Notes under the pieces: model-generated
Seen by the model: the letters and a program-made list of their open reading frames with translations, nothing else
The model's database searches: none
Told to the model about the DNA's origin: nothing
Assembly: GCF_950295315.1 (NCBI RefSeq)
Contig: NC_080164.1
Location: 7,448,082 to 7,512,081 of the forward strand
DNA: 64,000 bases
Origin: Erinaceus europaeus
Taxonomy: Eukaryota > Chordata > Mammalia > Eulipotyphla > Erinaceidae
Direction: 5' to 3'
Program-made: the position numbers and the translations under genes
Shown here: piece after piece, positions 55,805-64,000 of the stretch
How the letters are laid out: each line of letters begins with the position of its first letter
Position numbering within the stretch: the stretch's first letter is position 1

Positions 55805-56160
55805 GAGGGAAAAAAACTCTCTTTTACCCCCTTAACCAAGGTGAAATTAATCTCTTTAAGCACTTAATAAATCATGTTTCATAACTTCCTTTGCAATAAT
55901 ATATTTATCAATGTCATGAGCTAATAGCAGTTATCTTTGCTACAAAATTTCAAGCTCCATGACAGCACAAGTCTGCATGTACCCACTGCAGTGTTTAAAC
56001 ATGTAGTAGATCCTCACTGAATATTTGTGAATGTGAAGGAAGTCAAGATAGATGATAAAGGGATTTAGATCACAGTTCCAGAGATATAGCCATGAAATAG
56101 GAGCCCTTTCAGATAAGTGCTCCTCATAAGGGGAAAAAAAAATCATGCAAACTCAACAAA
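55805..56160. other. No feature recognised
   Basis: AT-rich, no gene signal. Confidence 0.42.
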
Positions 56161-56164
56161 ACAC

Positions 56165-56250
56165 AATCAGAATCTCTTGCCACAGACACCAACTTGGCAT
56201 TGCTACAAAGATTCCATCCTGACTCCCCTGGGCCGCTGACCAGCGACCAG
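56165..56250 (+). mobile_element. L1 3' UTR fragment
   Basis: 'aaagattccatcctgactcc' and 'cctgggccgctgacc' parallel 23.86 kb. Confidence 0.5.
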
Positions 56251-56254
56251 GTGA

Positions 56255-56915
56255 ACCTCTTGTCAAACTCTCCTAATCAAGTACAGTGGGTTTGTATTGA
56301 AATTCATTTTTGGTACTCATGTTTTAATTACACAGTACCGATGAAATTACAGTGACTTAAATCACATGTATATTTTGAAATCTCTTTGAAGACCATGGTA
56401 TTTTCATCATGGTAATATAATCAACGAGTTTAGAATTAGACAAAATACAGCATCTAAAGAATGAGAATTTAACTCCTTTCCTTTCAGAAGATTCAACCAC
56501 TTTAAAATATCTGATCAGCGTCCTTTTTCAGTTTTCTTCTTTCTGCTACTTTGTCATGTGGCTCAGGGTTAATATCCTGGAGACTGTACTCTAAACTTGA
56601 TATTTCTTTTTTTAAAAATGGGATTACAGTAAATGATATTACTTCCGATTTAATTTTCCTTTTTATAATTTACTTAGAAGGAAATGGTGTGAAGCAGGAG
56701 GTGGGATTTAAACAGCACAGGGTAGGTGACAGATGTTCAAAGTCTACTCACGAAATCAAGTTGTGTGGTCCATGGAGGGTACTGGAGTCCTTGATTTTTT
56801 TTTTCGTTTATGAATTAATATTCATTTGATGGATAGTTATTTCACTCCCATTCAAGCATGGTATTATGAATTTAAAGTTAGCAAAATAAAAAGTGAACAT
56901 CCACCACTGTCTTTT
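56255..56915. other. No feature recognised
   Basis: AT-rich; a 92-codon plus ORF (56551-56829) lacks a domain. Confidence 0.42.
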
Positions 56916-56927
56916 GAAACTCATAGT

Positions 56928-57215
56928 TTAGGACTCGGGCGGTAGCGCAGCGGGTTAAATGCAGGTGGCACAAAGCGCAAGGACTGGCTTAAGGATCGGG
57001 TTCGAGCCCCCGACTCCCCACCTGCAGAGGAGTCACCTGACAGGTGGTGAAGCAGGTCTGCAGGTGTCTGTCTTTCTCTCCCCATCGCTGTCTTCCCTCC
57101 TCTCTCCATTTCTCTCTGTCCTATCCAACAATGATGACGTCAATAACAACAACAATAAAACAACAATGACAACAAAAGGGAATAAATAAATAAATAAACA
57201 AACAAATAAATAAAA
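56928..57215 (+). mobile_element. SINE family A with target duplication
   Basis: Near-consensus head (gcggtagcgcagcgggttaa) and box B GGTTCGAGCCCCC; exact duplication gaaactcatagt at 56916-56927 and 57216-57227. Confidence 0.96.
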
Positions 57216-57469
57216 GAAACTCATAGTCTCGTTTGAATGTGGCTATCTGAGGGCAAATGTAGATTTCAGAGTTTTCCGTAAACTTTTTAAAAAATATTTT
57301 TTAAAAATATTTTTTATTTATAAAAAGTTCTATAAATTTCCTAAACCTGTGTGAAAGTTGTCACATTTATGTGTACATATATGTCTACATATACACTACA
57401 AGCATATACATCTCTCTCTATATATTATTTGTACATATGTATTACATGCACAATACTATTGCGATTAAA

Positions 57470-58440
57470 AAGTCATATGACCCAGAACTATATTGACATA
57501 CATATAGTCATCTGATACCTGACAAGAACAGTATAGGTGAAGCAGAATCTCTTAAATAAATGGCCCTGGAAAACTGGGTCGCTATATAGAGAAGCATGCC
57601 ATTGAATTCTTATCTTGCATTATGTACAGGAGCCAGTTATAATGAATGAAAAGCATAACTGCAGGACATGAAGCTATACTACTAGAAGACAATATAGGAA
57701 AATATCTTAAAGAAAATGATTTGGGTAATTATTTTATATGATACCCACCATATAGGCAACAGAGGTGACTAGACAAGTGATAGTATATCAAACTAAAAAG
57801 TTTCTACACAGAACAGACAGCATTCAGCAAAGAGTGAACTTACAGGTGAGAATGAAATATTTAAAGATCTCAAATGTGATCTAATAACTATTTCTATTCT
57901 AAATACATAATGCCCTCTAATAACAGAAGAAAACAACTCAATTAAAATATGAACAGATGACTTGAATAAACACTTCTCAAAACAGGGCATATGAATGACC
58001 AACCACTGACAAAACTTCTTCTAGCTATATATACTAATTACTGGGAAAATTCATATTAAAAACACTCTGAAGATTTTATAGGAATTACAATAGGCTAATG
58101 TTTGCAAAGATACAGGAGAAAAGAAAATATAGTACATTGTTGCTGGGAATGTAAAATTGCATATCCAGTATTCAAACAATATAGGAATTTTCTAAAAAGA
58201 TAAAAATAGAACTATATATGATTCAGCACCCAACTTCTAAGTATATATATGTCCAAAGGACATAGAACTAAGATTTCAAAGACATTCTCTCCATTCCTAT
58301 GCTACTTACACTATTTACAAAATCTATAGCATGAAGTCAAACTAAATGTATATCAATAATTATTTCACAATATCATATCAAAATATAGACTTTAAGTATA
58401 TATGATTTTATTTGTCAGTTTCACCTCAATAAAATTGATA
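57470..58440 (+). mobile_element. Ancient L1 ORF2 3' region
   Basis: Across several frames the translation keeps L1 ORF2 fragments: 'GENEIFKDLK', 'DDLNKHFSKQGI', 'CKDTGEK', 'YDSAPNF'. Many stops and frameshifts. It is much more diverged than the other L1 pieces, so it is an old family. Confidence 0.65.
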
Positions 58441-58599
58441 ACAGATGGATCGATAGACATTCAATAAATGATGTTAAAGACCAGGTAGGTCATGCTAATA
58501 TTCATTAAGATTACTTTATTTTGTAGACAACGAAGTCAATTTTCCTGAGGTTTGAATAACTGTTTCTATAAATTATTCATAATGATAACAGTGAAAGTG

Positions 58600-58830
58600 A
58601 TAATAACTGAGATTCAGTAAGCATACACAATGTGGAGAGCTCTGTACTAGAAGACAGATTGTCACAACTCCTATAATCTAGTGGCATTGCTATATATATC
58701 CATATGAAACTTATTGTTTAACAATTAGCCATATTTTATAAATGAATGAACTGTGGCTTCGGAATAATAAGTAATTATCTTAAGTTGCATTGTCAAAGAC
58801 TGGCAGAGTCAAGGTTTGAAAGCAATGTTA
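58600..58830 (-). mobile_element. MIR-like remnant
   Basis: 'gcatacacaatgtggagagc', 'atgaactgtggcttcgga' and 'gactggcagagtcaaggttt' follow the antisense MIR order. From memory of the consensus. Confidence 0.5.
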
Positions 58831-58833
58831 GAG

Positions 58834-58925
58834 GGCTAGGTAGGCAGCATCATGTTTATACAGAAAATTTTTTTGCTTGAGACTTGAAGATCTCAGGTTC
58901 AACCCTGACCATAAGTCAGTGCTCT

Positions 58926-58961
<36 letters not shown>

Positions 58962-59030
58962 TATATATATTTCTTTCTGCATCTCCAATTAAGAAATTAA
59001 GATAGAATAGATATTTTTTCTAAAGGAAAA
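58834..59030 (+). mobile_element. SINE family C with (CT)n
   Basis: Head 'gggctaggtaggcagcatca', box B CAGGTTCAACCCTG, then (CT)n at 58929-58959 and an A-rich tail. Confidence 0.65.
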
Positions 59031-59042
59031 AATGTCATATAT

Positions 59043-59464
59043 TGTTGTTTTCTCCGGGCTATGTTGTTTTCGCCGGGCTGGCTTCATGGGCAGGTAACAG
59101 ATGACCAGGGACTCATGGTTGAGCTGTAGGCAGTATCTCTTTATTCATGCAGGACGCAGCACAATCTAAGCTGAGCTAAGCTAAACTCAAGGTAAAGTAC
59201 TGTAAAACTCACAATGCTGTCTTTATATATACTTGCCAAGTAAGGTGGAAACAGGATGTGACATAGAAAGGGTGGAGAGAAAAGTGACTGGTGAAAATCA
59301 GAGTGTGACAAAGAGGGGGCAGATTAGGCAAGAATCCTATCACTGAACCACAAATGCCCTGGAGGGAGGGTGGAACTTGTTAACAGTGGTTATGTAAATA
59401 GAATAGTGTTAAGCAGGGGGGATTTAAACCAAAAGAAACAGAAGGGGTCTCATGCATACCAACA
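59043..59464 (-). mobile_element. Solo ERV LTR 5 (422 bp)
   Basis: On minus it starts TGTTGGTATGCATG and ends AAAACAACA. Exact 6-bp duplication atatat at 59037-59042 and 59465-59470, though the flank is simple sequence. On minus, TATATAAAG and GAATAAAGA lie in the right order about 80 bp apart. The U5 end carries a 19-bp tandem duplication (about 59043-59080). No viral coding sequence is attached. Confidence 0.88.
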
Positions 59465-59470
59465 ATATAT

Positions 59471-60160
59471 TCTAAAACTAATCACATGAATTCCCCCCTT
59501 CTAAAAGCAATATGTGCATTTCCTTAGTATTGAAATAACTCAAGATTTTGTTATTATTTTGACATAAGTGATCAAAATCATATGGAGTTTCCAGAGTAGT
59601 GCTTTCCTTCAAAATTTTGGGTTTTAATTTTTGGAAATAAACATGAAATTTTCTAGGAGACAAGTGACAAGTTCTCACAAAATCAGTGGAGACAATTGCA
59701 TGACAAACAGCCACATGAAGTTAACAAAAGATTTTTCATCATTTTGGTGATTACAAAAGATGTCAGAATTGGTTATGAGAAAATAAATAAGCAGAGATGC
59801 CAGATGTATTGTTCCTTTGCACATTTATTTAACAGTATTATGAAAGGAGAAAGCACAGACAAGTATGGGATGTTAAAACAAAACTGAAAAATATTCAGAG
59901 GATCATTAATAGAAATTGGTTAGATCAACCATGACACTGCTAATCAATGAAATAAATCATAACCACCAGAAAACCGGTAAATCTGTAAATGTTGGCTTTT
60001 AAAAAGTTTTAAAAAAGGCTACAAAGCATATGCAAACGTGGTATATTTTGCTATTTTCTAGAAAATGTCTTGAAAGTGGTTATGTTTAGTGTGTTTGAGG
60101 ATGGGAACAAGGAGAATGGACTGTCTCATACTGCCCTACGTTATTACATTTTTATAACTA
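59471..60160. other. No feature recognised
   Basis: AT-rich, with ORFs of 78 and 63 codons lacking domains. Confidence 0.42.
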
Positions 60161-60174
60161 ACAATATTATTCTT

Positions 60175-60447
60175 TTAATTATTTTAATATGTATCAATTT
60201 ATCTATACCCTTTGGTTGTCCTTGTTGTTTTATTGTTGTCATTGTTGGATAAGACAGAGAGAAATGGAAAGAGGACAGGGAAACAGAGAGGAGGAGAGAA
60301 AGACAGACACCTGCAGACCTGCTTCACTGCCTGTGAAGCGACTCCCCTGCAGGTGGGAAGCCGGGGGCTCAAACCGGGATCCTTCCGCTATTCCTTGCGC
60401 TTTGCGCCACATGCGCTTAACCCACTGTGCTACCATCCAACTCCCAG
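60175..60447 (-). mobile_element. SINE family A with target duplication
   Basis: Minus copy; exact 13-bp duplication caatattattctt at 60162-60174 and 60448-60460. Confidence 0.95.
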
Positions 60448-60460
60448 CAATATTATTCTT

Positions 60461-61290
60461 ATATTAGCAATTTAAAAACTTTCCCCCCTAGAAAGAAAAC
60501 TGTGGGGTCCTTTGACATTTCCTATATGTAAAGAAAAAATATTGAAAGTATCCAAGAGATATTTTTAATACTCTGCCCAAGTGTTTATAGATTTTATTAA
60601 AGACAGAAACACTATAAATATTTATAGGCAAAATTCTTAAAGTCATATTATGGAAAGAAAGAGTATTGCTTGAATGACTCATATTGAATTATCTAAGACA
60701 TAAAGCAAAAATGTAGGCTTTCTCTACAACCCACAAAGTAATGAAAAAGCCATGGAAATGTATCTTCAGAGTGATTTGAAAGTTTGATATTATAGTGGGA
60801 AATCAGAGAATGCTCTACAGTAACAGTTTAATTTAGTTTCCTTGAAGTAGTGATAAAGTTCTCCATGAAACTTGGTAGATGCTTTTAAGTTTAAATCTCA
60901 TATAGAGTTTTACTGATATTGATGCAGTCATTAAGATTCATTCAAAATGAAACAAACCAAAAAAAAAAAAAAACAACCTTTTCTTATGCTTTTATGGTAA
61001 CTCATTTTGTTTACAATTATAGAAGCAGTATTTGTGAATAAACACATTTTCAATTAAAAAGAACTCTTCTAAATCTTAATCTTGCTAATTAAAGTTTTGG
61101 AAGCTATCTGAGGCAAACATTGACTCAGTTGTCTTATTGTTCATGAACCAATTTTTGTGGTCTTCAATTTACTATAGTGCAAAAGGGCTCAATTTTCTCT
61201 GATTTTATATGAAAATTATTGCTTTCTTTTAAGAATCTAATAAAATTTATATTTAATGATTACAATTAGTAATGACAGCTGTTTTAAAAA
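60461..61290. other. No feature recognised
   Basis: AT-rich, one A run near 60960-60974; no gene. Confidence 0.42.
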
Positions 61291-61294
61291 ACAT

Positions 61295-61480
61295 TTTTAA
61301 TTATCTTTATTTATTTGTTAGAGGCAGAAACTGAGAAGGAATGGGGACATAGAGGAAGAGAGACATCTACAGCACTGCCTCACCACTTGCAAAGCTTCCC
61401 TTCTGCAGGTGGGGACTGGGGACTCAATCTTGGGTCCTTGTACATTGTAACATGTGTGCTCAACCAGGTGTGCCACCATC
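61295..61480 (-). mobile_element. SINE family B, split near its head by LTR 4
   Basis: Minus copy from 'ttatctttatttatttgtta' to 'caggtgtgccaccatc'. The last bases of the head ('ccagca') reappear after the LTR block at about 62659, which shows where the retroviral element landed. Confidence 0.88.
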
Positions 61481-61486
61481 TGCTGG

Positions 61487-61908
61487 TGCTGGGGAATTAT
61501 ACAAATGCAGTCACATCTGCCAGGCTGTCCCCTCGGGTTCTGCCATTTCCCAGGAGAGTTATATGGTATCCTCAAGTGCCTTTCCCAGGCTGTCCCCTCA
61601 GGCTTTGCCACTTCCCACGAGTTAATACAGTATTCTCAGGTGCCTCTCCCAACCAATCCTGTCCCAACACATCACTCCTGGCTGTTGACCTATAAAGCCC
61701 TCCTACTTCCTCTCTTTCTCTCTCTTGCCGCTTTCCACTTTGGAGGTTAGAGGCAAAAAGGGTGCTGCGGGGGGCTGCCATTTTTGGCTAGCTCCACGTG
61801 GCCCGAAGCGCTGCACTTTGAGGTGCCCATGTGAATAAAGAACTGTGTTCCTTCTCCACCGGGATTTTCCTTTCTCTCTCCTCCGCATCCCGCAGCCGCA
61901 AAGCGACA
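61487..61908 (+). mobile_element. Solo ERV LTR 3 (422 bp), nested in LTR 4
   Basis: TGCTGGGGAATT...AAAGCGACA with the exact 6-bp duplication tgctgg at 61481-61486 and 61909-61914. Signals: 'cctataaagccc' at about 61690, 'gaataaagaac' at about 61832. U3 contains two direct units of about 66 bp ('ccaggctgtcccctc' at about 61519 and 61587). U5 is less AT-rich than the surroundings. No viral coding sequence. Confidence 0.92.
61519..61650 (+). repeat. Two-unit tandem repeat in LTR 3 U3
   Basis: Both units carry 'ccaggctgtcccctc', 'tgccatttccca/tgccacttccca' and 'tcctcaagtgcct/tctcaggtgcct'. Position upstream of the TATA-like box suggests an enhancer duplication. Confidence 0.8.
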
Positions 61909-62759
61909 TGCTGGGGCTCATGTGGAGTGGCACCAACCAGGGGATAAGCCTCCGACCCCCCCCTCACGGGCTCTAGAGGGTGTGTGACTCAGAATGAGGC
62001 ATCAGGGAATATTCTGGTATGAACATTCGTTTATTTGGAGAAGAGTGCAGGTCTTTATACTGAGTTAAACAAAGAACATTTTTCGCATATGTCAGAAATT
62101 ACAGGAATCTTAAAGGTCAGCTTGCCCCTATGGTAGGGGGCTGATATGACAAGAATTGATGAGCTACATAAAGGTCAAAACGATTAGTCTCCATGAAGCA
62201 GGTGAATTAATTATCCAAAGGTATTTGAGAGAAGCATAGGGGCTAAACCAGTAAGGCGAGGTAGAGAAGAAGAAAAATGAAACTTGATGTAAATCACAGC
62301 TATCAAAGGACACAGGGAAATAGAATATGGAGTCGCATTGCCTGATATAGGCAGGGGTATATGATAGAGTGTGTTCTCTTTTGTGATCAAAAGGTGAAGT
62401 GGATGTGTGAACTTTGAGTGAACCCTCAAGCAGGCAGCCATTTAACCTGCTAGCAGGGGGAACTAAGTGTGAGAGGCCTGGAGGCTTTCTGTGAGCTTGA
62501 GAGACTGACAAGGAGAAATGGAGTCTGGCAGACTTTTCCCTCTTGGCTCATCTCTATAAGGAGAGAGGCTAACAAGTGGGGTGTCTTTCCAAACCTTTAT
62601 CCAAGGATGGGAGAGCTCCCCTAAGCTCTACCAAGCTTTCACATAGTCCCACAACTATCCAGCACGTTGTAACTATGCTTATTGACTAAATTGCTAATTT
62701 CAATAAGTAAGTGAATTAAAAAGTTTGTCCTAAGTCTGATTATTCCATAAGCCTTATTT

Positions 62760-62850
62760 TTAATATATATCTTTATTTTAATAAATATTTTTATTTAATA
62801 AATATCTTTATTTTAGTATCTTTATTTAATAAATGTCATTATTTTAAATG
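62760..62850. repeat. AT-rich (TTTATTT-AATAAATATC)n block
   Basis: Imperfect tandem units; a related piece, 'caataaatatctttatttta', lies beyond the next L1 at 63425, which suggests the L1 inserted into this block. Confidence 0.7.
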
Positions 62851-62857
62851 TTTTTTT

Positions 62858-63420
62858 TAAGTTTTTATTTATAAAATGGAAACACTGACAAGAGCTGTGG
62901 GATAAGAGGGGTACAATTCCACACAATTCCCAACACCAGGACTCCATATCTCATCCCCTCCCCTGATAGCTTTCCTATTCTTTAATCCCCTGGGAGTATG
63001 AACTCAGGGTCATTAAGGGGTGCAGAAGGTGGAAGGTCTGGTCTCTGTAATTGCTTCCCTGCTCAACATGGGCATTGACATATCGATCTATACTCCCATC
63101 CTGTCTCTCTCTTTCCTTAGTGGGGCAGGGATATGGGAAGATGGGGCTCCAGGACACATTGGTGAGGTTGTCCACTGTGGGCAGTCTGTTTGGCATCATG
63201 GTAGCCTCTGGAACCTGGTGGCTGAAAAAGAGTTAAGATATAAAGCCAAACAAGTTGTTGACTAATCAGGAACCTAAATGAAAGAATATTACAGATGAAT
63301 ATTTGAGGTCTTTGTTTTGGAAATAGCTAATAGGGCTATTTTAGGTATATTCCAAAGGGTCCATGACTTTACTAGTTTTTGCCTGAGCCTGACATCTGAT
63401 CTGGTGGCATGACATCATCT
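62858..63420 (-). mobile_element. L1 3' UTR to 3' terminus, antisense
   Basis: 'ttttatttataaaatggaaa', 'gatagctttcctattcttta', 'gtgcagaaggtggaaggtct', 'ggcatcatggtagcctctgg', 'gacatcatctccccagt'. About 560 bp. Confidence 0.88.
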
Positions 63421-63469
63421 CCCCAGTCAATAAATATCTTTATTTTAATGATATCTTTATTCTAGAATA

Positions 63470-63540
63470 TGTATAATATATTATATATTATATAAAATAT
63501 ATATTTGTTTTATATATTATATATAATATATTTATTTATT
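63470..63540. repeat. (TA)-rich palindromic block
   Basis: TATATTATATA repeats, self-complementary, between L1 and SINE A. Confidence 0.85.
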
Positions 63541-63753
63541 TTTGCCACTAGGGTTATCACTGGGGCCCATAAATGGAACTATAACTCCACTGTACCTGGT
63601 GGCCTTTTTTTTTTTTTCTATTTTACTTGATAGTACAGAGAAAAATTGAGAGGAAAAAGTCAGCTAGAGAAGGAGAGAAAAAGAAACCTGCAGAACTGCT
63701 TTACTCATGAAGCTTTCTCCCCTAGAGGTGGGAAGCAGGGGCTCAAATCTGGG
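63541..63753 (-). mobile_element. SINE family A, long subtype, 5'-truncated
   Basis: 'gccactagggttatcactgg', 'aactataactccactgtacc', CT body, core; stops before box B. Confidence 0.85.
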
Positions 63754-63754
63754 A

Positions 63755-63850
63755 AATAAACTTTTGTTGCAGGATTATTCACAATCACCAAGGTATGAAA
63801 ACAACCTAAGTGTTTATTGCTGAATGAGTGAAGAAAGAATATTATTCAGG
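63755..63850 (+). mobile_element. L1 ORF2 fragment, old
   Basis: 'aggattattcacaatcacca' and 'tgaaaacaacctaagtgt' encode the ORF2 pattern LFTITK...KQPKC. Short and diverged. Confidence 0.6.
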
Positions 63851-63851
63851 G

Positions 63852-64000
63852 TGCTGGGTGGTGGGAAACCTTGTGGAGTACTCATGTTACAATCCACAAG
63901 GACCTGGGTTCAAGCCCTCGGTCCCCACATGCAGGGGGGAAAGCTTTGAAAGTAGTGATGCAGTGTTGTAGATGTCTCTTTGTCTTTCTCCTCTCTCTCT
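63852..64000 (+). mobile_element. SINE family B, cut by the window edge
   Basis: Head 'gtgctgggtggtgggaaacc', box B GGTTCAAGCCCTC, core and start of the CT body; continues past the window. Confidence 0.9.

Larger units (their letters stand above)
61481..62653 (-). mobile_element. Solo ERV LTR 4, carrying nested LTR 3
   Basis: Minus-strand LTR of about 745 bp without the nested element: 61481-61486 plus 61915-62653. It starts TGTGGGACTATG and ends GAGCCCCAGCA on minus. Its 6-bp duplication is accatc (61475-61480) and actatc (62654-62659), one mismatch. On minus, 'cagtataaagacc' (about 62050-62062) and AATAAACG (about 62029-62036) give promoter and polyadenylation signals in order. Confidence 0.8.

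Noticed and set aside
61909..61935. Possible retroviral primer-binding site (tggggctcatgtgg resembling a proline-tRNA site) after LTR 3
   Set aside because: The first six bases repeat the sequence before LTR 3 exactly, and the rest continues LTR 4 on minus. Nesting explains it better.

Overview
The window looks like 64 kb of nuclear DNA from a placental mammal, most likely a hedgehog-type eulipotyphlan (Erinaceidae). The species call is an inference from memory of repeat families. The DNA is AT-rich and crowded with tRNA-derived SINEs. L1 3' ends are recognisable by antisense ORF2 C-termini followed by a repeated 3' UTR that ends in TTTTTATAAATAAA. No database was searched.

No host gene was found. 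There is no convincing exon, CpG island, tRNA, rRNA or snRNA gene. The open reading frames are short. They come from SINE sense or antisense strands, L1 3' UTRs, CA/GA microsatellites, or one 410-bp polypurine tract. The window is best read as intergenic DNA or the inside of a large intron.

Contents: about 21 copies of SINE family A (boxes A and B, CT-rich body, AACAA-rich tail; some with a roughly 80-nt 3' extension); about 16 of a related SINE family B; about six of an older SINE family C; scattered MIR-like remnants; about 25 L1 pieces, mostly 5'-truncated 3' UTRs of at least two 3' UTR lineages; and five solo endogenous-retrovirus LTRs. Four of the LTRs have exact 6-bp target duplications, and the fifth has a 5-of-6 match. 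Many SINE and L1 copies still have visible target-site duplications, so nesting order can be read directly.

Layout: 0-13 kb SINE/L1 with the polypurine block at 5.06-5.47 kb; 13.0-13.8 kb solo LTR 1; 14-29 kb SINE/L1 including a 1.7-kb L1 3' terminus (26.3-28.0 kb); 29.1-29.9 kb a MIR/SINE inverted duplication; 30-41 kb dense SINE/L1; 42.1-43.6 kb two fragments of a non-L1 LINE, the most unusual content here; 44-52 kb sparser; 52.06-52.52 kb solo LTR 2 inside an L1; 57-59 kb an ancient L1; 59.04-59.46 kb solo LTR 5; 61.3-62.65 kb an LTR inside an LTR inside a SINE; then L1/SINE to the end.

The best candidate for something undescribed is the pair of non-L1 LINE fragments. Their reading frame is still largely open, they end right after the stop codon in an AAG repeat, and they carry a CxC-x7-H-x4-C motif of a kind familiar from invertebrate non-LTR retrotransposons. 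Also notable are a hairpin core shared by two SINE families, a SINE/L1 chimera, and the inverted duplication at 29 kb.
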